A DNA stretch of 64,000 nt from Calliopum simillimum (Eukaryota > Arthropoda > Insecta > Diptera > Lauxaniidae). A model generated the notes under the pieces. It made no database searches. It had not been told where the DNA came from and saw only the letters and a list, made by a program, of their open reading frames with translations. The position numbers and the translations under genes were made by a program. The stretch covers positions 56,119,728 through 56,183,727 of the forward strand of contig OX638369.1 in assembly GCA_951812925.1 (NCBI GenBank). Direction: 5' to 3'. Positions 49,246 through 59,084 of the stretch are shown piece by piece. The first letter of the stretch is position 1; every line of letters starts with the position of its first letter.

Positions 49246-49633
49246 TATATACTTTTCTATATCTGCCACGCCTCCTTCTGTGCGTTACAAACGGAAGGAC
49301 AAAGTGAATATACCCTGGGTGTATATAATGGGCTAAGATGCTATGGAAAAATTTTCCTTGCGTGATTTCATTATGAGCTTGGGACAGAAAGTTTTATCCA
49401 AAATAAGTTTTAGATACTTACAGTGGGGTGGAAGTTCAAAAATACATTACTTTTGAGGATTTTAGCTAAAAAAGAATTTATAGCCCAGGAAAATTAGACG
49501 AGAAAAGAGCTGCTGTGCGAAATAATTCCAAGTAAATTTTTTGCACTGGAATTATTTTAATTAATGCATAATAAATAAAGTGTGAGAAGTCAATTGCAAA
49601 GTCGTGTGCGCATAAAACGTTATTAAGGCTCAA

Positions 49634-51334
49634 GGTTAGGTTAGGTTAGGGTGGCGGCAATATTGCCACACATAGATCGCAAGGGTCCATAGTGATACCA
49701 CAAACTCTCTTATTAACGTCTATTCATAAACTCTGGTCCTTTCAATATGGTGTTTGTTCAAACTGAAGGATCCTGTTCACTTAGGTGAATTTTAGTGTGT
49801 TCCTTTAAGGAATTAAAAAATGGCTGACCAAAGCATTTCAGTCTAGTTCTTGCAAGCGCAGGGCAAAACCATAAAAGGTGTTCAATTGTTTCCTCTTCCT
49901 CAGGCTCGTGACAGTTTCTGCAGCAGTTGTTGGAGACTATGCCCAGTCTAAAGGCATAATGACCGATTAGACAATGACCAGTCACTACTCTAGTCAGCAC
50001 TCACTTCGCGTCAGAGATAGTAAATATTTGGAATAATCTGCTTTGTGAAAACGAGGCCAAAAATACTTTGTTATAGCGCTAGTGGGGGATTGTTCCCAGC
50101 GTCTATTCGTTACTGAGAACATTTGAGCGTTCTTTAAAGAGAAGAAATGTTGAAGCGGTGCTGGAATTTTAATGTGTTGATCTTCTAAAAGAGCTCCCGT
50201 TTTTGCTGATAGATCTGCCTTTTCATTTCCTAAAATTTCGCAATCTGACGGCACCCACTGAAGGGATACCTGGTTGTTTTCACTAATGGAAGTTAAAGAG
50301 GTAACTTGACTATCGACGTATGGAGCAATTTCCTTCTCGCTTACACTTTCTTTAAGGTAATTGACCGCTTTGTTAATCGCGAAAATTTCCGCTTGGAAAA
50401 TGCTGCACTCATCTGGCAATTTAATTGAGTATTCTTCGTGTGAGTTGGAGACATAAAAACCTGCTCCAACCCCATCATCTGATTTAGAGCCATCTGTGTA
50501 TACGTTTATTACTTCGGTTGGATCTTCACATCGTGTGTTCCGGAATTCTCTAGACGGAAATGTGACCAAGAATGTTTTCTCCATAGAAAGCCTAAGAATC
50601 ATGTAATCAGTAGTAATACTCTCAAAAAGTGTGTTACTGTGTCCGTAAGGTCTTAGCTTAAGGCCCCCAATTCTTTAAGCCTAAGTTTAGTTTTGTAAGC
50701 CACTCCCTTGGCAAAGAGATCAATAGGTAACAGAAAAAGTATAGCGTTTAAGGATTCTGAAGAGGTAGATCTCAGGGCACCAGTGATGCCGATGCTTAAA
50801 AGATGTTGTAATCGTTCTAGTTTCTTTTGTATATATGCTGTGTTCAGCGCGGTCCACCATACATGCATTGCATACATTAAGATGGGCCTAACTATTGCAG
50901 TGTAGATCCAGATGGTGATTTTAGGGTCAAAGCCCCAAGTGATTCCGTAGAATTGTTAACATGCAAAGAAAGCACCGTATGCCTTTTTTATACGATTTTC
51001 TATGTTAGGTTTCCAGTTTAGTTTGCGGTCTAAGACTGTTCCCAAAAATGTTGCTTCATTAGATAGAGGTATTTTGATTTTATCAAGACAAATATTCCTT
51101 AAAAAAGGAACTTTGTGTTTCCTTGTGAACAAGACCAGTTCTGTTTTTGAAGGGTTAACGTTGAGTCCATTTCTTATAGCCCATTTGCTTATTATTGTGA
51201 GAGCACTTTCTAGAAGTTCACTCATTGTGTCTAGAAATCTACCTTTGACTAGAATAACAATGTCATCAGCGTAGGCTACGACTATAACACCTCCTTGTGG
51301 AGTACCCCTAGTTGCATACTTTAGGCAGACACTC
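49634..51334 (-). mobile_element. I/LOA-group LINE with RNase H, 5'-truncated, AACCT tail
   Basis: Flanked by the 9-bp duplication AAGGCTCAA (49625-49633, 51335-51343). On the minus strand the 3' end is a short run of AACCT units (GGTTAGGTTAGGTTAGGG on the plus strand) instead of poly(A). It encodes the RT end, RNase H and a C-terminal zinc-type region, in broken frames. Confidence 0.8.
49758..51334 (-). pseudogene. LINE ORF2 remnant: RT tail, RNase H, C-terminal CCHC-like domain
   Basis: Minus-strand order. (1) 51336-50956: T-P-Q-G-G-V fused directly to V-V-A-Y-A-D-D-I-V-I, so the segment normally between the two is deleted; Y-A-D-D is the RT catalytic motif; N-P-S-K-T and F-L-G-T follow. 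(2) 50877-50653: the thumb. (3) 50602-49994: an RNase H domain with Y-T-D-G-S-K (Asp), F-Q-A-E (Glu), V-D-S-Q (Asp) and W-V-P-S-D-C-E-I-L-G-N-E-K-A-D. (4) 50000-49758: H-C-L-I-G-H-Y-A-F-R-L-G, C-C-R-N-C-H and E-H-L-L-W-F-C-P-A. Frames shift between pieces. RNase H after RT places it in the I/LOA/R1 group rather than Jockey. Confidence 0.8.
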
Positions 51335-51449
51335 AAGGCTCAAAAGTGGCTAAAATCAGTTTTTTGCCAAATATCTCGCTAATGTTAACTTTTACAGAAA
51401 AATGTTGGTCTCCAATTTTGTAGTACAGAAAATTTTCTACAAAAGTAGG

Positions 51450-51854
51450 AAAGATATTAAATAAATAAGCAATTTAGTGGAACTTTGCGAAAGTAATGTT
51501 CGATTTAAGGTTAAAGAGTTAAGGTCCATGAAAAATTCATTTTGGTATATTTTTTTTTTTGATTCCAGCTAAAACTTAACAGAAATAGTATTTATTCGTT
51601 GAAAGTTTTCGAAATTGGTTCATCGAGTATGTAACTCGTGTAGAAAAGGTATAGTAAATTATATGGTAAACTGTTATATCTACTGCCACTCCTGGAGCCT
51701 CTAATTAATTACACTGTCCTAGTCGGAAATTCAGACAATGAATGTTCTTAATAAAGAGTTATTCAATACGAGGTCTCTTTTCCAACTACGTTGTTTTGAC
51801 TGCTGTTATGTGTCAAATGGTTTGTCCATATGACATTTGTGTTAAGTATTCACT
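51450..51854. other. Stretch between hairpin copy and mariner relic
   Basis: No gene. The right part probably contains the 5' end of the mariner relic, but I cannot see its inverted terminal repeat. Confidence 0.35.
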
Positions 51855-52790
51855 ACGACTCAATCACGAATGAATTACTCCTGAACGACGTTTATTAATT
51901 GTGGAAACTTAATACCAAAATCAGTCATCAGTTAGAGAATGTTATAGAGTTCTTCAACATAATTTTGGTCGTTATGAGCGTCAAACTGAGCGCACTATTA
52001 GTAACATCATCACCAGATTTCGAAGCAATTTTACACAACTGGACATTCATCATTCAACCAGAGTGCATAGAGCCCGTAATTTAGAGAATATTGCTGCAGT
52101 AGCAGAGAGTGTTCGTGAAAACTGTGAACAATCCATTCGTCGCCGATCTGAGGCTTTGGGCATCTCTTATGGATCTTTGTGGCGTATCTTGAGGCGTAAT
52201 CTTGGTCTGAAGGCCTATAAAATATAGCTCTACAAGAATTGAAGTCAGCTGATCTTGGTGTACGTTTTAATTTCGGTTTATGGGCCTTACAACAACTTCA
52301 AATTGATCCATTATTTTATCGAAAAATTGTGTTTAGCAACGAAGCTCATTTCTGGTTGAACGGCTACGTTAACAAGCAAAATTTCCGTATTTGGGCCGAT
52401 GAACAACCAGAAGCAATCCAATCCCGATAAATGTACTGTTTGGTGTGGTTTATGGGCAGGAGACATTATCGGACCGTATTTCTTCAAAAATACGAATGGA
52501 GCCCGTGCTATGGTCAATGGTGCTCGCTACAGAGCAATGATCAATGAATTTTTGTTGCGAAAAATTAAGGATATTAGCCGACCTCTGGTTTCAACAGGAT
52601 GGCGCAACATGCCATACAGCTGGAAAAACAATCGCTTTATTGAGAGAAACGATCGATGAAAACATCATCTCAAGAAATGCTCTTGTTAATTGGCCACCAA
52701 TAACATGTGATTTGACGCCATCGGATTACTTTCTTTGGGGATATGCCGAAATTAACAAAATAAATAAGGTTCAGTCAAATAAAAAAAAAA
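51855..52790 (+). pseudogene. Rosa-like (DD41D) mariner transposase, multiply broken
   Basis: Plus-strand pieces in order: an HTH region with V-L-Q-H-N-F-G-R-Y-E-R-Q-T and R-N-L-E-N-I-A-A-V-A-E-S-V (51930-52227, ends at a stop); L-G-V-R-F...I-V-F-S-N-E-A-H-F-W-L-N-G-Y-V-N-K-Q-N (to 52430); T-V-W-C-G-L-W-A-G-D-I-I-G-P-Y-F-F (52435 on); then D-L-W-F-Q-Q-D-G-A-T-C-H-T-A and N-W-P-P-I-T-C-D-L-T-P-S-D-Y-F-L-W-G. Forty-one residues separate the Asp of Q-Q-D from the Asp of P-S-D, the DD41D spacing. The first catalytic Asp is Asn, as in the copy at 41207-41702. The C terminus after F-L-W-G is lost, and at least three frame changes exist. Confidence 0.8.
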
Positions 52791-53049
52791 ACAAATATTC
52801 GATTTTCTTCTTAAAACTAGAAATGAATAAGTTTCTCACGTTATTTACATCATTCTGTGTTAAATTCCATATAGAAATGATGTGAAAATCTTTTCGAATT
52901 TTTAAGAAGATTTTCTAAGTAAAGCCATATGTTTTCTCTATGAAAAATTCATATTGTTTTCTACTTTTGATCGGAGTTCATAGTAAAATAAGTTGATACG
53001 ACAATCTTTTTAATTTAAGGTGTAATTTTTTGCTCTGCGCAGACATGAA

Positions 53050-53310
53050 GAACAGTAACTGCAAACTCTGATTAAAAACTATACGAACTCGGATAAGAGG
53101 GCGTGGCAAACATAATTCTGTAGTGCAAGCGTTACTTGAGGTAATGCAATCAAGTTTCGCAGAGATGGAATAGTTAATGCAAGATCAGAGAAAAAACTAA
53201 GTGAATTTGGTCAAGAAGGCACCTCTGTGGAAACAAATTTTTCAAAATACTGCAGTGTAGGGTACTTTATTTTTGAGCAGGCCAAAGATAGCGCCCTTAC
53301 AAGTTTTGTT
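53050..53310 (+). mobile_element. DINE-1/Helentron-like element, copy G (3' part only)
   Basis: Two decayed central units (GGATAAGAGGGCGTGGCA; GGTCAAGAAGGCACCTCTG), then AATACTGCAGTGTAGGGTAC and a GAGCAGGCCAAAG remnant of the 3' hairpin. The 5' core is missing. Confidence 0.6.
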
Positions 53311-53541
53311 TCTTTTTTAGCAATTGAGCCGTCTCAAATTTCTTAATGAAATGCATGTTTAATGAAAAAGGATAGCTTTTGTTCTTCGAAATTGAGATTC
53401 GATCTTCAAAGCTTCGGCATCTTTTTTAGATTATTTTTATTGTATGTTCCTTCTGATTTACTGATATCTTGATTGTACATGAAATTGCTGAAGAAAGAAC
53501 GCACCTATGGACTTTACACTCCAATCAAATGATTCTACCAT

Positions 53542-54245
53542 CCCAAGGGGAAAAGAAGTGTTCAAAAACCCTTCTGAAAAGTATCTTTTTCACCAATAAG
53601 TGCTTTCGCTCCGTAAGAACTATTCTTTCTTTTTAACATTACATGTCGTAGGATGTAAGCGCGCTTAAGATTACCGCAGCCTCACTTCAAAAGGCCTTTT
53701 GAAGCGTTTTTTCAATTAAATTAAAAAAAAGAAAAAACTGGCCGCACCAGGATTTTAATCCAAGACCGTACGTGTGATGGGTAGAAACAGATTATTTTTA
53801 CTTACATTTACCAACTCTTCAGACCGCTACACCAATGATATGAAGAGGCACTAAATTTGTATATTAAGCAAATGTTGTCCTAACAGAATTTGACATTTGA
53901 ATGCGCCTACAGCCTTAAATAGAATCATTGTGTAATCGGTTTCAATCAGAAGCATTGTGTTATCAGTTTCAATTCAATTAAACAAAAGTAAATAAATAAG
54001 AGAAAGGAAAATAGAAAAGTGAAATAAAAGATGTTGAATAAAAAATATTTTAATAAAAAAAAAATAAAGCAAAAAAAAAAAAAAATAAAAAAGAGTAAAA
54101 AAAAATCACCCGGGCTAGGTTCAAACCCATGTTGTCCCTACTGCAGCTTTATAAAAAATATTTGCGGAAGTGCTTCTAAAATTCTATGGGGATAAGCGCT
54201 TTTGAAGTGCTTGGGTCAGAAGCGCTAGAGATTTTTCTTCTTGGG
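53542..54245. mobile_element. CCCAAG-ended non-autonomous element, copy 2
   Basis: Same ends as the copy at 24260 (CCCAAGGGGAAAAGAAG; TTCTTCTTGGG) and the same interior order, with one B-box-like block (CTAGGTTCAAACCC, 54115) instead of two. Length 704 bp. It ends 135 bp from the exon 1 donor. Confidence 0.65.
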
Positions 54246-54379
54246 ATAAGTTTACTACGGCAATTATAAATATTCACCTAACTCAAGGTCGATGTCTGGA
54301 CTCGAATATTTTATTAAATATATTAAAAATGACACACAAATAACTCTATGTCTTGTTGTCTTAACCTTAAGCTACTTAC

Positions 54380-54441
54380 CAACCAAATCCAGTCATTGGC
54401 ATCGCAAATATTAAGATTGCAATAACCATGAACAGCCGCAT
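54380..54441 (-). CDS. Wnt6: Wnt6 exon 1: start codon and signal peptide
   Basis: This 62-nt coding exon starts at ATG 54441-54439. It encodes 20 residues plus two bases of codon 21: M-R-L-F-M, a hydrophobic core V-I-A-I-L-I-F-A-M, then P-M-T-G-F-G. That is a textbook secretory signal peptide, with cleavage likely near G20/W21. The exon ends TG and is followed by a consensus donor, GTAAGT (54379-54374). The split codon is completed by the first G of exon 2 (10545), giving Trp-Ala-Glu-Gly-Ser. The open frame extends upstream to an ATG at 54654, but that extension is low-complexity Cys/Val from a CA repeat, so I chose the ATG directly before the hydrophobic core. The Wnt6 assignment rests on exon 2; alone this exon would only be a signal peptide. 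Wnt proteins are secreted, lipid-modified ligands for Frizzled receptors. Confidence 0.75.
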
Positions 54442-57002
54442 ATCTTCCCACAGAGAAACGGCCACGAAAAAAGTGTCGCAATTGCACGCGAAACTTACGT
54501 GTACACACACACACACACGCGAGTAAAGTGATATTTGTATGTATATATGTTGTATATATGTTTGTAAGTATTGGAATTGGTAATAAAATTTACAACACAA
54601 ACACCACCAGCCAAGTGAAGTGAAAAAAGCGACACAAAATTGGCCTAAAAGCAATTAAAATTTAGGCCAACAATAAAACACTTCATGACGGTCGTCGTTT
54701 TATGCGCGCACTCAGGGACAGACGAAAGGCAGGGGTACTAAGTTTTTAGCAACAACAAAAAAAAAAAAAAAACCGTATTAATCACAAACACAATACACTA
54801 CGTGGTGTGGTAGTGATACGTGATAACGCGCCGCGTCGTAAACGTAACACACTAATGTCAACAAATGTCAACTTTTACTTTTTATTTGCAACATCGACAT
54901 CGACGAAAGAAAATGAAACGTCAAACGCACTTAAAAGCTGCGCGTCAACTGCAGCAACAAAACTTACGCGCGCCGGCTGTGGTTGCCGCAGCACACGCAG
55001 TACGATGCGACGATGTGGATGAAAAGGAGCGAAGGATTTTTTTTGCGTTTCGCCGCGAATAGCGAACACACTAACACTTTCTTTGCGCTGCTTTGAACTG
55101 AGTGGTCTGGTCTGGCAACCTTTGCTCCTGGCACACACACACACTCACAGTCAATCAGTCGCCGCTACACTTATGCGTCAAACACATACAACGCACTCAC
55201 TATTGGAGTTTTATTGTTTATCCTTGGCGCGTCGCCGCTGTGTTTGCTGTTGTTGCTGAAGGTTAAGGTGAAGGCGAAAATTCGCGACGATCGTCAGCGA
55301 ATGCGCGCGTATAAAAACTGCAAAACTGAAAGCGTAAAAAATGAATTAAGTCCGTAAAAATTAGTTAGCCGCGCTAATGCGGCTGGCAGTTAAGCGGCGT
55401 ATGAGGGAGGCAACGCGCGCGATTCGCTTGCTGTTTTTGAAGGATTTGAAATTTCGTTTTTTTTTTTTTTTATCAAAATTCACTTTTATTTTTCTTGAAT
55501 TTTTAGTTGCTGTTGCACATTTTATTTTGCGTTCATATAACGCGCAGCACAATTTTCCGTAGTGTACAAAAAAACTGCTCTCGGCCACAATCGGCGGTAA
55601 TCAACTGAAACAGGTAAACCACAGTATAACGCTGTGGCTACAATTTACGCCATGAGCACTTTTTTTTGAACTTTTTTTTATACCGCGATTTTTCTTTTTT
55701 GTTGTTTTTGTTTTTTTTGGCCGTAATTCTGAGCGATATCGTAGGCACTGCGCGCGATCATCAAGAGATTCTCACTCAGAACAAACACAGCGCGATCAAC
55801 ACAGATCACAGATCCGAACGTATGTACATAACTCGATCGGTACTGAGCAGAATTGAATGTTTTTTTTTTTGTTGAATTTTAATTATAAACAAAAAAAGTA
55901 AGAAAAACAACAACAACAACAACAACACAGTGTTGTTGTAAAGCAAAGAAAATGAAATACAAATTTTTTTTTTTAAAACTCGCGAAAATTTAATTTCATT
56001 AAAATCCAATTACGCGTGATCGCTTTCAAGTGGTAGAGATACATTCCGTGTTTTCCAATTTAACTGCTCCAAGAGCATTGCCTCACTAAAACGCTTAAAA
56101 CGCTAGCATTATATGTTTATTTAGCGCGCTTAATGCCTCGACACTTTGACTTTTGACGTTCATTTGATGATCATTTTAGCGCGCTCGAGATCTGATCTTG
56201 TTAACGTTCGTTTGATACTGAAATTGAAACCAAAAAAATCAGGAAAAATTTGTTTCTCAATTTCTTAGCGCGATCTTAGTAGAATGCAAACAAAATGTAA
56301 AGAAAATGAAAAAAAAAAAACCAAAAAAAAAATCAAGTTCTACAGACAGAACTGTCATCTCGTCAAAAGAAAATCAAATAGAACATGTAAAAAGTTTTTA
56401 ATTTTCCCCTCAGTCGAGCGTTAAGAGCATACGACTCGTACGTATGTGCAAAGTGTGTAAATAATTAAATACTTTGGGGGTTTCCTTTGCGTTGCGCTGG
56501 CGAGCCAAGTTGCAAATACAGTGGGCCAAAGTGCGTGATGTTTAAGGCATCTCTGAGTGAAATGTTAAATCAGTTCAGCGAATCGGAGCCACGACCATCT
56601 CCAATGTCGTAGTGTTAATTCTTTCATAGGGAAGATAGAAATACCGAGTTATCTGCAGTGAGAATATTGATTTCAGTTTAAGCTTTGTTTGAGAAATACG
56701 CAGCCAATATCCGTCAATATATTTTTGCTGAGCCGTCCAGTTGATAAAATTAGGGAATATCTGTAGACGATCTTGCGGAAGACAAGCAAATCAGTTGACA
56801 ATGTTCAAACTGCAAGCTGTTAATGCGAATACAAAATAAACTTTTGTCAGTTTGAGCAACGAAATTTTTAAACTATAAAATAAAATAATTTTAATAAAAA
56901 TTTTCTGTAGACTGTCTATGGTTACTGACATGATGATATAAATCAAATGGCGAAAATGCCAGTGAAAACCTCAAAGTATCAAGAAATGCGTGAAAACATT
57001 CG
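54442..57002 (-). promoter_or_regulatory. Wnt6 5' UTR and promoter candidate region
   Basis: Upstream of the Wnt6 start, 54680-55400 is less AT-rich with many CG dinucleotides. Minus-strand initiator matches TCAGTT occur at 55101-55096, 55329-55324 and 55608-55603; none has a convincing TATA box 30 bp upstream. A TATAAAAA at 55310-55317 lies on the opposite strand. A CA repeat sits at 54502-54519. Many GCGC and GATC motifs occur at 55740-56280. The part above 56300 shows no gene; 56755-56940 holds the second copy of the repeat at 14135. Transcription start not determinable here. Confidence 0.35.
56755..56940 (+). repeat. Diverged direct repeat, copy 2
   Basis: Partner of 14135-14330: GTAGACGATCTTGCGGAAGA, ACTGCAAGCTGTTAATGC and TTTTGTCAGTTTGAGC blocks in the same order. 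Confidence 0.55.
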
Positions 57003-57900
57003 TTGGTTAGGTTAGGTTCGTTGCGAGGGCATCGTCGGCATAAATGTAAGCCAATTTCCACCTAGACCATTCTGCTGGTCCATTGTGATCTTTTCTTAAA
57101 TACGGTACATAGTTCTAGGCTATATACATAATTAATTTAATTCATTAAATTTTATGCACTCATTATTCTCATTGAAGCTTATTCATTGGTTGTTGGCAAT
57201 TATTCTTGTTCGCTATTGCCATGCCTTGATGTATTTCAGGATCTTAGCAGGGTCTACCTTCATATCCTAAAAAAAGAAGGATCCAAATATTTTAAATCTT
57301 GTTTTTGCATGTGCAGGGCTCTGGCAAAGATAATGTTGACTATCCTCTTCTACGTCGCTGTCTCCACACCATCTACAAAGATCGTTAGTCTCAAACCCCA
57401 TCTGTTCTAAGTGCCTGCATAACCTATTATGCCCTGTAACTACTGCTATAAATGACTTTATTTCACTCTTGCTGCGCTTAAGTAGCAGTTTACTTAACTT
57501 TGTCTTAAGAATAGTTTTAGTCGCTTGATAATAAGTCGAATTGCCCCATCTACTCATCATTTCCAAAACCATTTTATCTGAAATTATCTTGCAATCGTGT
57601 TGATGGTTTAACGATATGGTTAATATTCTCTGTGGGCAATAATGAATCCCTCCTAGCTAATTCATTTGCCTTTTCATTTCCTTGAATATTTTTATGACCG
57701 GGTACCCAGCACAGTTCTAAATTGTGTTTTTCTTTGAGAACTTGAAGCTCTCTGCGACAACGGCTGACTACCTCAGATATTATATTCCTATTTTGCAGAG
57801 CTTTAATGACAGCTTGACTATTGATGTGAATGGTTATATCAGTAGGTGATATTTCCCTCAGCACTAACAAACTTGCCGCCTCTGCTATCCTCAACTCAAT
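57003..57900 (-). mobile_element. I/LOA-group LINE, 3' fragment with RNase H
   Basis: Minus-strand 3' end again ends in AACCTAACC (GGTTAGGTTAGG at 57004). It encodes the second half of RNase H and the C-terminal domain. Different sequence from the copy at 49634, so another lineage of the same group. Confidence 0.75.
57267..57894 (-). pseudogene. LINE RNase H and C-terminal domain remnant
   Basis: Piece one (57894-57574): R-I-A-E-A-A-S-L-L, then I-T-I-H-I-N-S-Q-A-V (catalytic Asp replaced by Asn), then L-C-W-V-P-G-H-K-N-I-Q-G-N-E-K-A-N (final Asp replaced by Asn). Piece two (57572-57267): V-T-G-H-N-R-L-C-R-H-L and C-R-W-C-G-D...Q-H-Y-L-C-Q-S-P-A-H, a zinc-type C terminus. The first half of RNase H with Y-T-D-G-S is absent. 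A stop separates the pieces. Confidence 0.75.
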
Positions 57901-58695
57901 TTTTAAAGTTATATAGAGGATGCACGAAATTGTTTTGATCTTTTCTAATAAATCAATCGCTTATTACTTTGTTTTGTCATCAAAATAAGCTATCAATCCA
58001 GTATAATTTTTCTTAAAAAATTTGAAAATGAAACCATGGAGTGAAAATCATATGAGAATCCACACACGATTTTTAACTGTCATGCAACATTTTAAAGTAG
58101 TAATTACTTTTTTAGGCAGAATCATACAGAACCAATTTATAGCTTATATTGAAGACGAAGAATAGTGCTAAGCGATGCATTTATTATCAAGCAAAAATCT
58201 AGTGCGTCTTCTATATAAGCTAAAAAATCGTGTTTTTGAACTTTTAGGTTAGAATGTTTCATGATAGAGCGATTCCAAGACTAGATTCGAATTCAGCGCC
58301 TACAAGCACATCAAAAGTGACTATTTTAGTTTTTATTTTTTCAAATGTACCGTTTTTCGACCTCAGTTTAAAAAACGATCAACTAGGATTTCATTCAGAG
58401 CAGATTTGAAAATTATGAAATAGCTGGAATAAGATGCCATGAACCATTTCAGTAGGCATTTTCATGAAACTTTTTTTTGATTAAGTATAGGTGTGTGCCT
58501 TCAAGTGGTTTATACCCAAATCATGGAATTTGGACTTGCACTGCAATTGGTTGCCATTTTCCGATCAAGAAGTGGGTAAGGTTCATGTCCGTTTACCTGA
58601 CTTCAAAATTGAAAATTGCCTAACCGAAGAGATTCTTGACATATAGTACTGCAATTTAAGCTGAAAAAAAAGGAGTTAACGGCAACTAAAAACTA
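57901..58695. other. Upstream stretch, nothing recognised
   Basis: AT-rich unique-looking sequence with no credible ORF. Confidence 0.4.
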
Positions 58696-59084
58696 ATGGT
58701 AGAATTAGCCAAGAAGTAGCGTTTCGTAACGTGACTTCTGTCAAAATCTATCAAATGGCAGAAGCGTGTAAGCGATTAGTGAAATCGTTAAGTAGCGGTA
58801 CGCAACGTTGAGACCTGTGGAAATTAGATTTTCAAACGACGCGCTACGTTGTTAGGTAAAATAAATTAAAGTTGGATGTTATAAATGGAATTTTTTGAAC
58901 AAATTAATTAAAATAAGTATGACAATGGATGCTTGTTTACAAAAACTGGAATTTTTCAAGTGATTTTTAAGTTGTAAGGTGACATTTCGAACGTTGCCTA
59001 CCGTTTTCACTAATCAATGCTACGTTGACAAGCAACCCTGACGTTATGTTCCGAAACGCTACTTCTTGGCTAATTCCATCATAA
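58696..59084. mobile_element. TIR MITE, 389 bp
   Basis: Left end TAGAATTAGCCAAGAAGTAG, then CGTTTCGTAACGT. The right end is the complement, GAAACGCTACTTCTTGGCTA. Inner blocks of AACGTTG and CAACGTAGC also pair. No ORF; superfamily unknown. Confidence 0.65.

Larger units (their letters stand above)
47265..49336 (-). mobile_element. DINE-1/Helentron-like element, copy F, split by a mariner
   Basis: Left part 47265-47969 (AACTAGTAAGGGTGTAAC, TTGGCCTGGCCAA hairpin, three central units, CAGA run, CGGACATGGCTATATC). Right part 49246-49336 (TATATACTTTTCTATATCTG, then CCCTGGGTGTATATA). The two halves join cleanly at the TA target of the inserted mariner, so the mariner is younger. Confidence 0.75.
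49481..51449. mobile_element. Second copy of the giant-hairpin arm, split by a LINE
   Basis: TAGCCCAGGAAAATTAGACG at 49481 matches the arm start at 8376. The match continues to AAAGTTATTAAGGCTCAA, is interrupted at 49633, and resumes at 51335 (AAGGCTCAAAAGTGGCTAA) through TTTTCTACAAAAGTA. Only one arm is present; the hairpin is truncated. Confidence 0.75.
10546..54379 (-). other. Wnt6: Wnt6 intron 1 (43,834 bp, phase 2)
   Basis: The stretch lies between donor GTAAGT at 54379 and acceptor AG at 10547-10546. Joining TG and G restores a Trp codon and an uninterrupted frame, which supports the pairing. It holds only transposon relics, simple repeats and candidate regulatory DNA; I saw no other host exon on either strand. 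Confidence 0.75.

Noticed and set aside
49634..49651. GGTTAGG run as an interstitial telomere
   Set aside because: It lies exactly at a LINE 3' end next to a target duplication, and flies lack TTAGG telomeres.
55310..55317. TATAAAAA as the Wnt6 TATA box
   Set aside because: It is on the plus strand, opposite to Wnt6 transcription.
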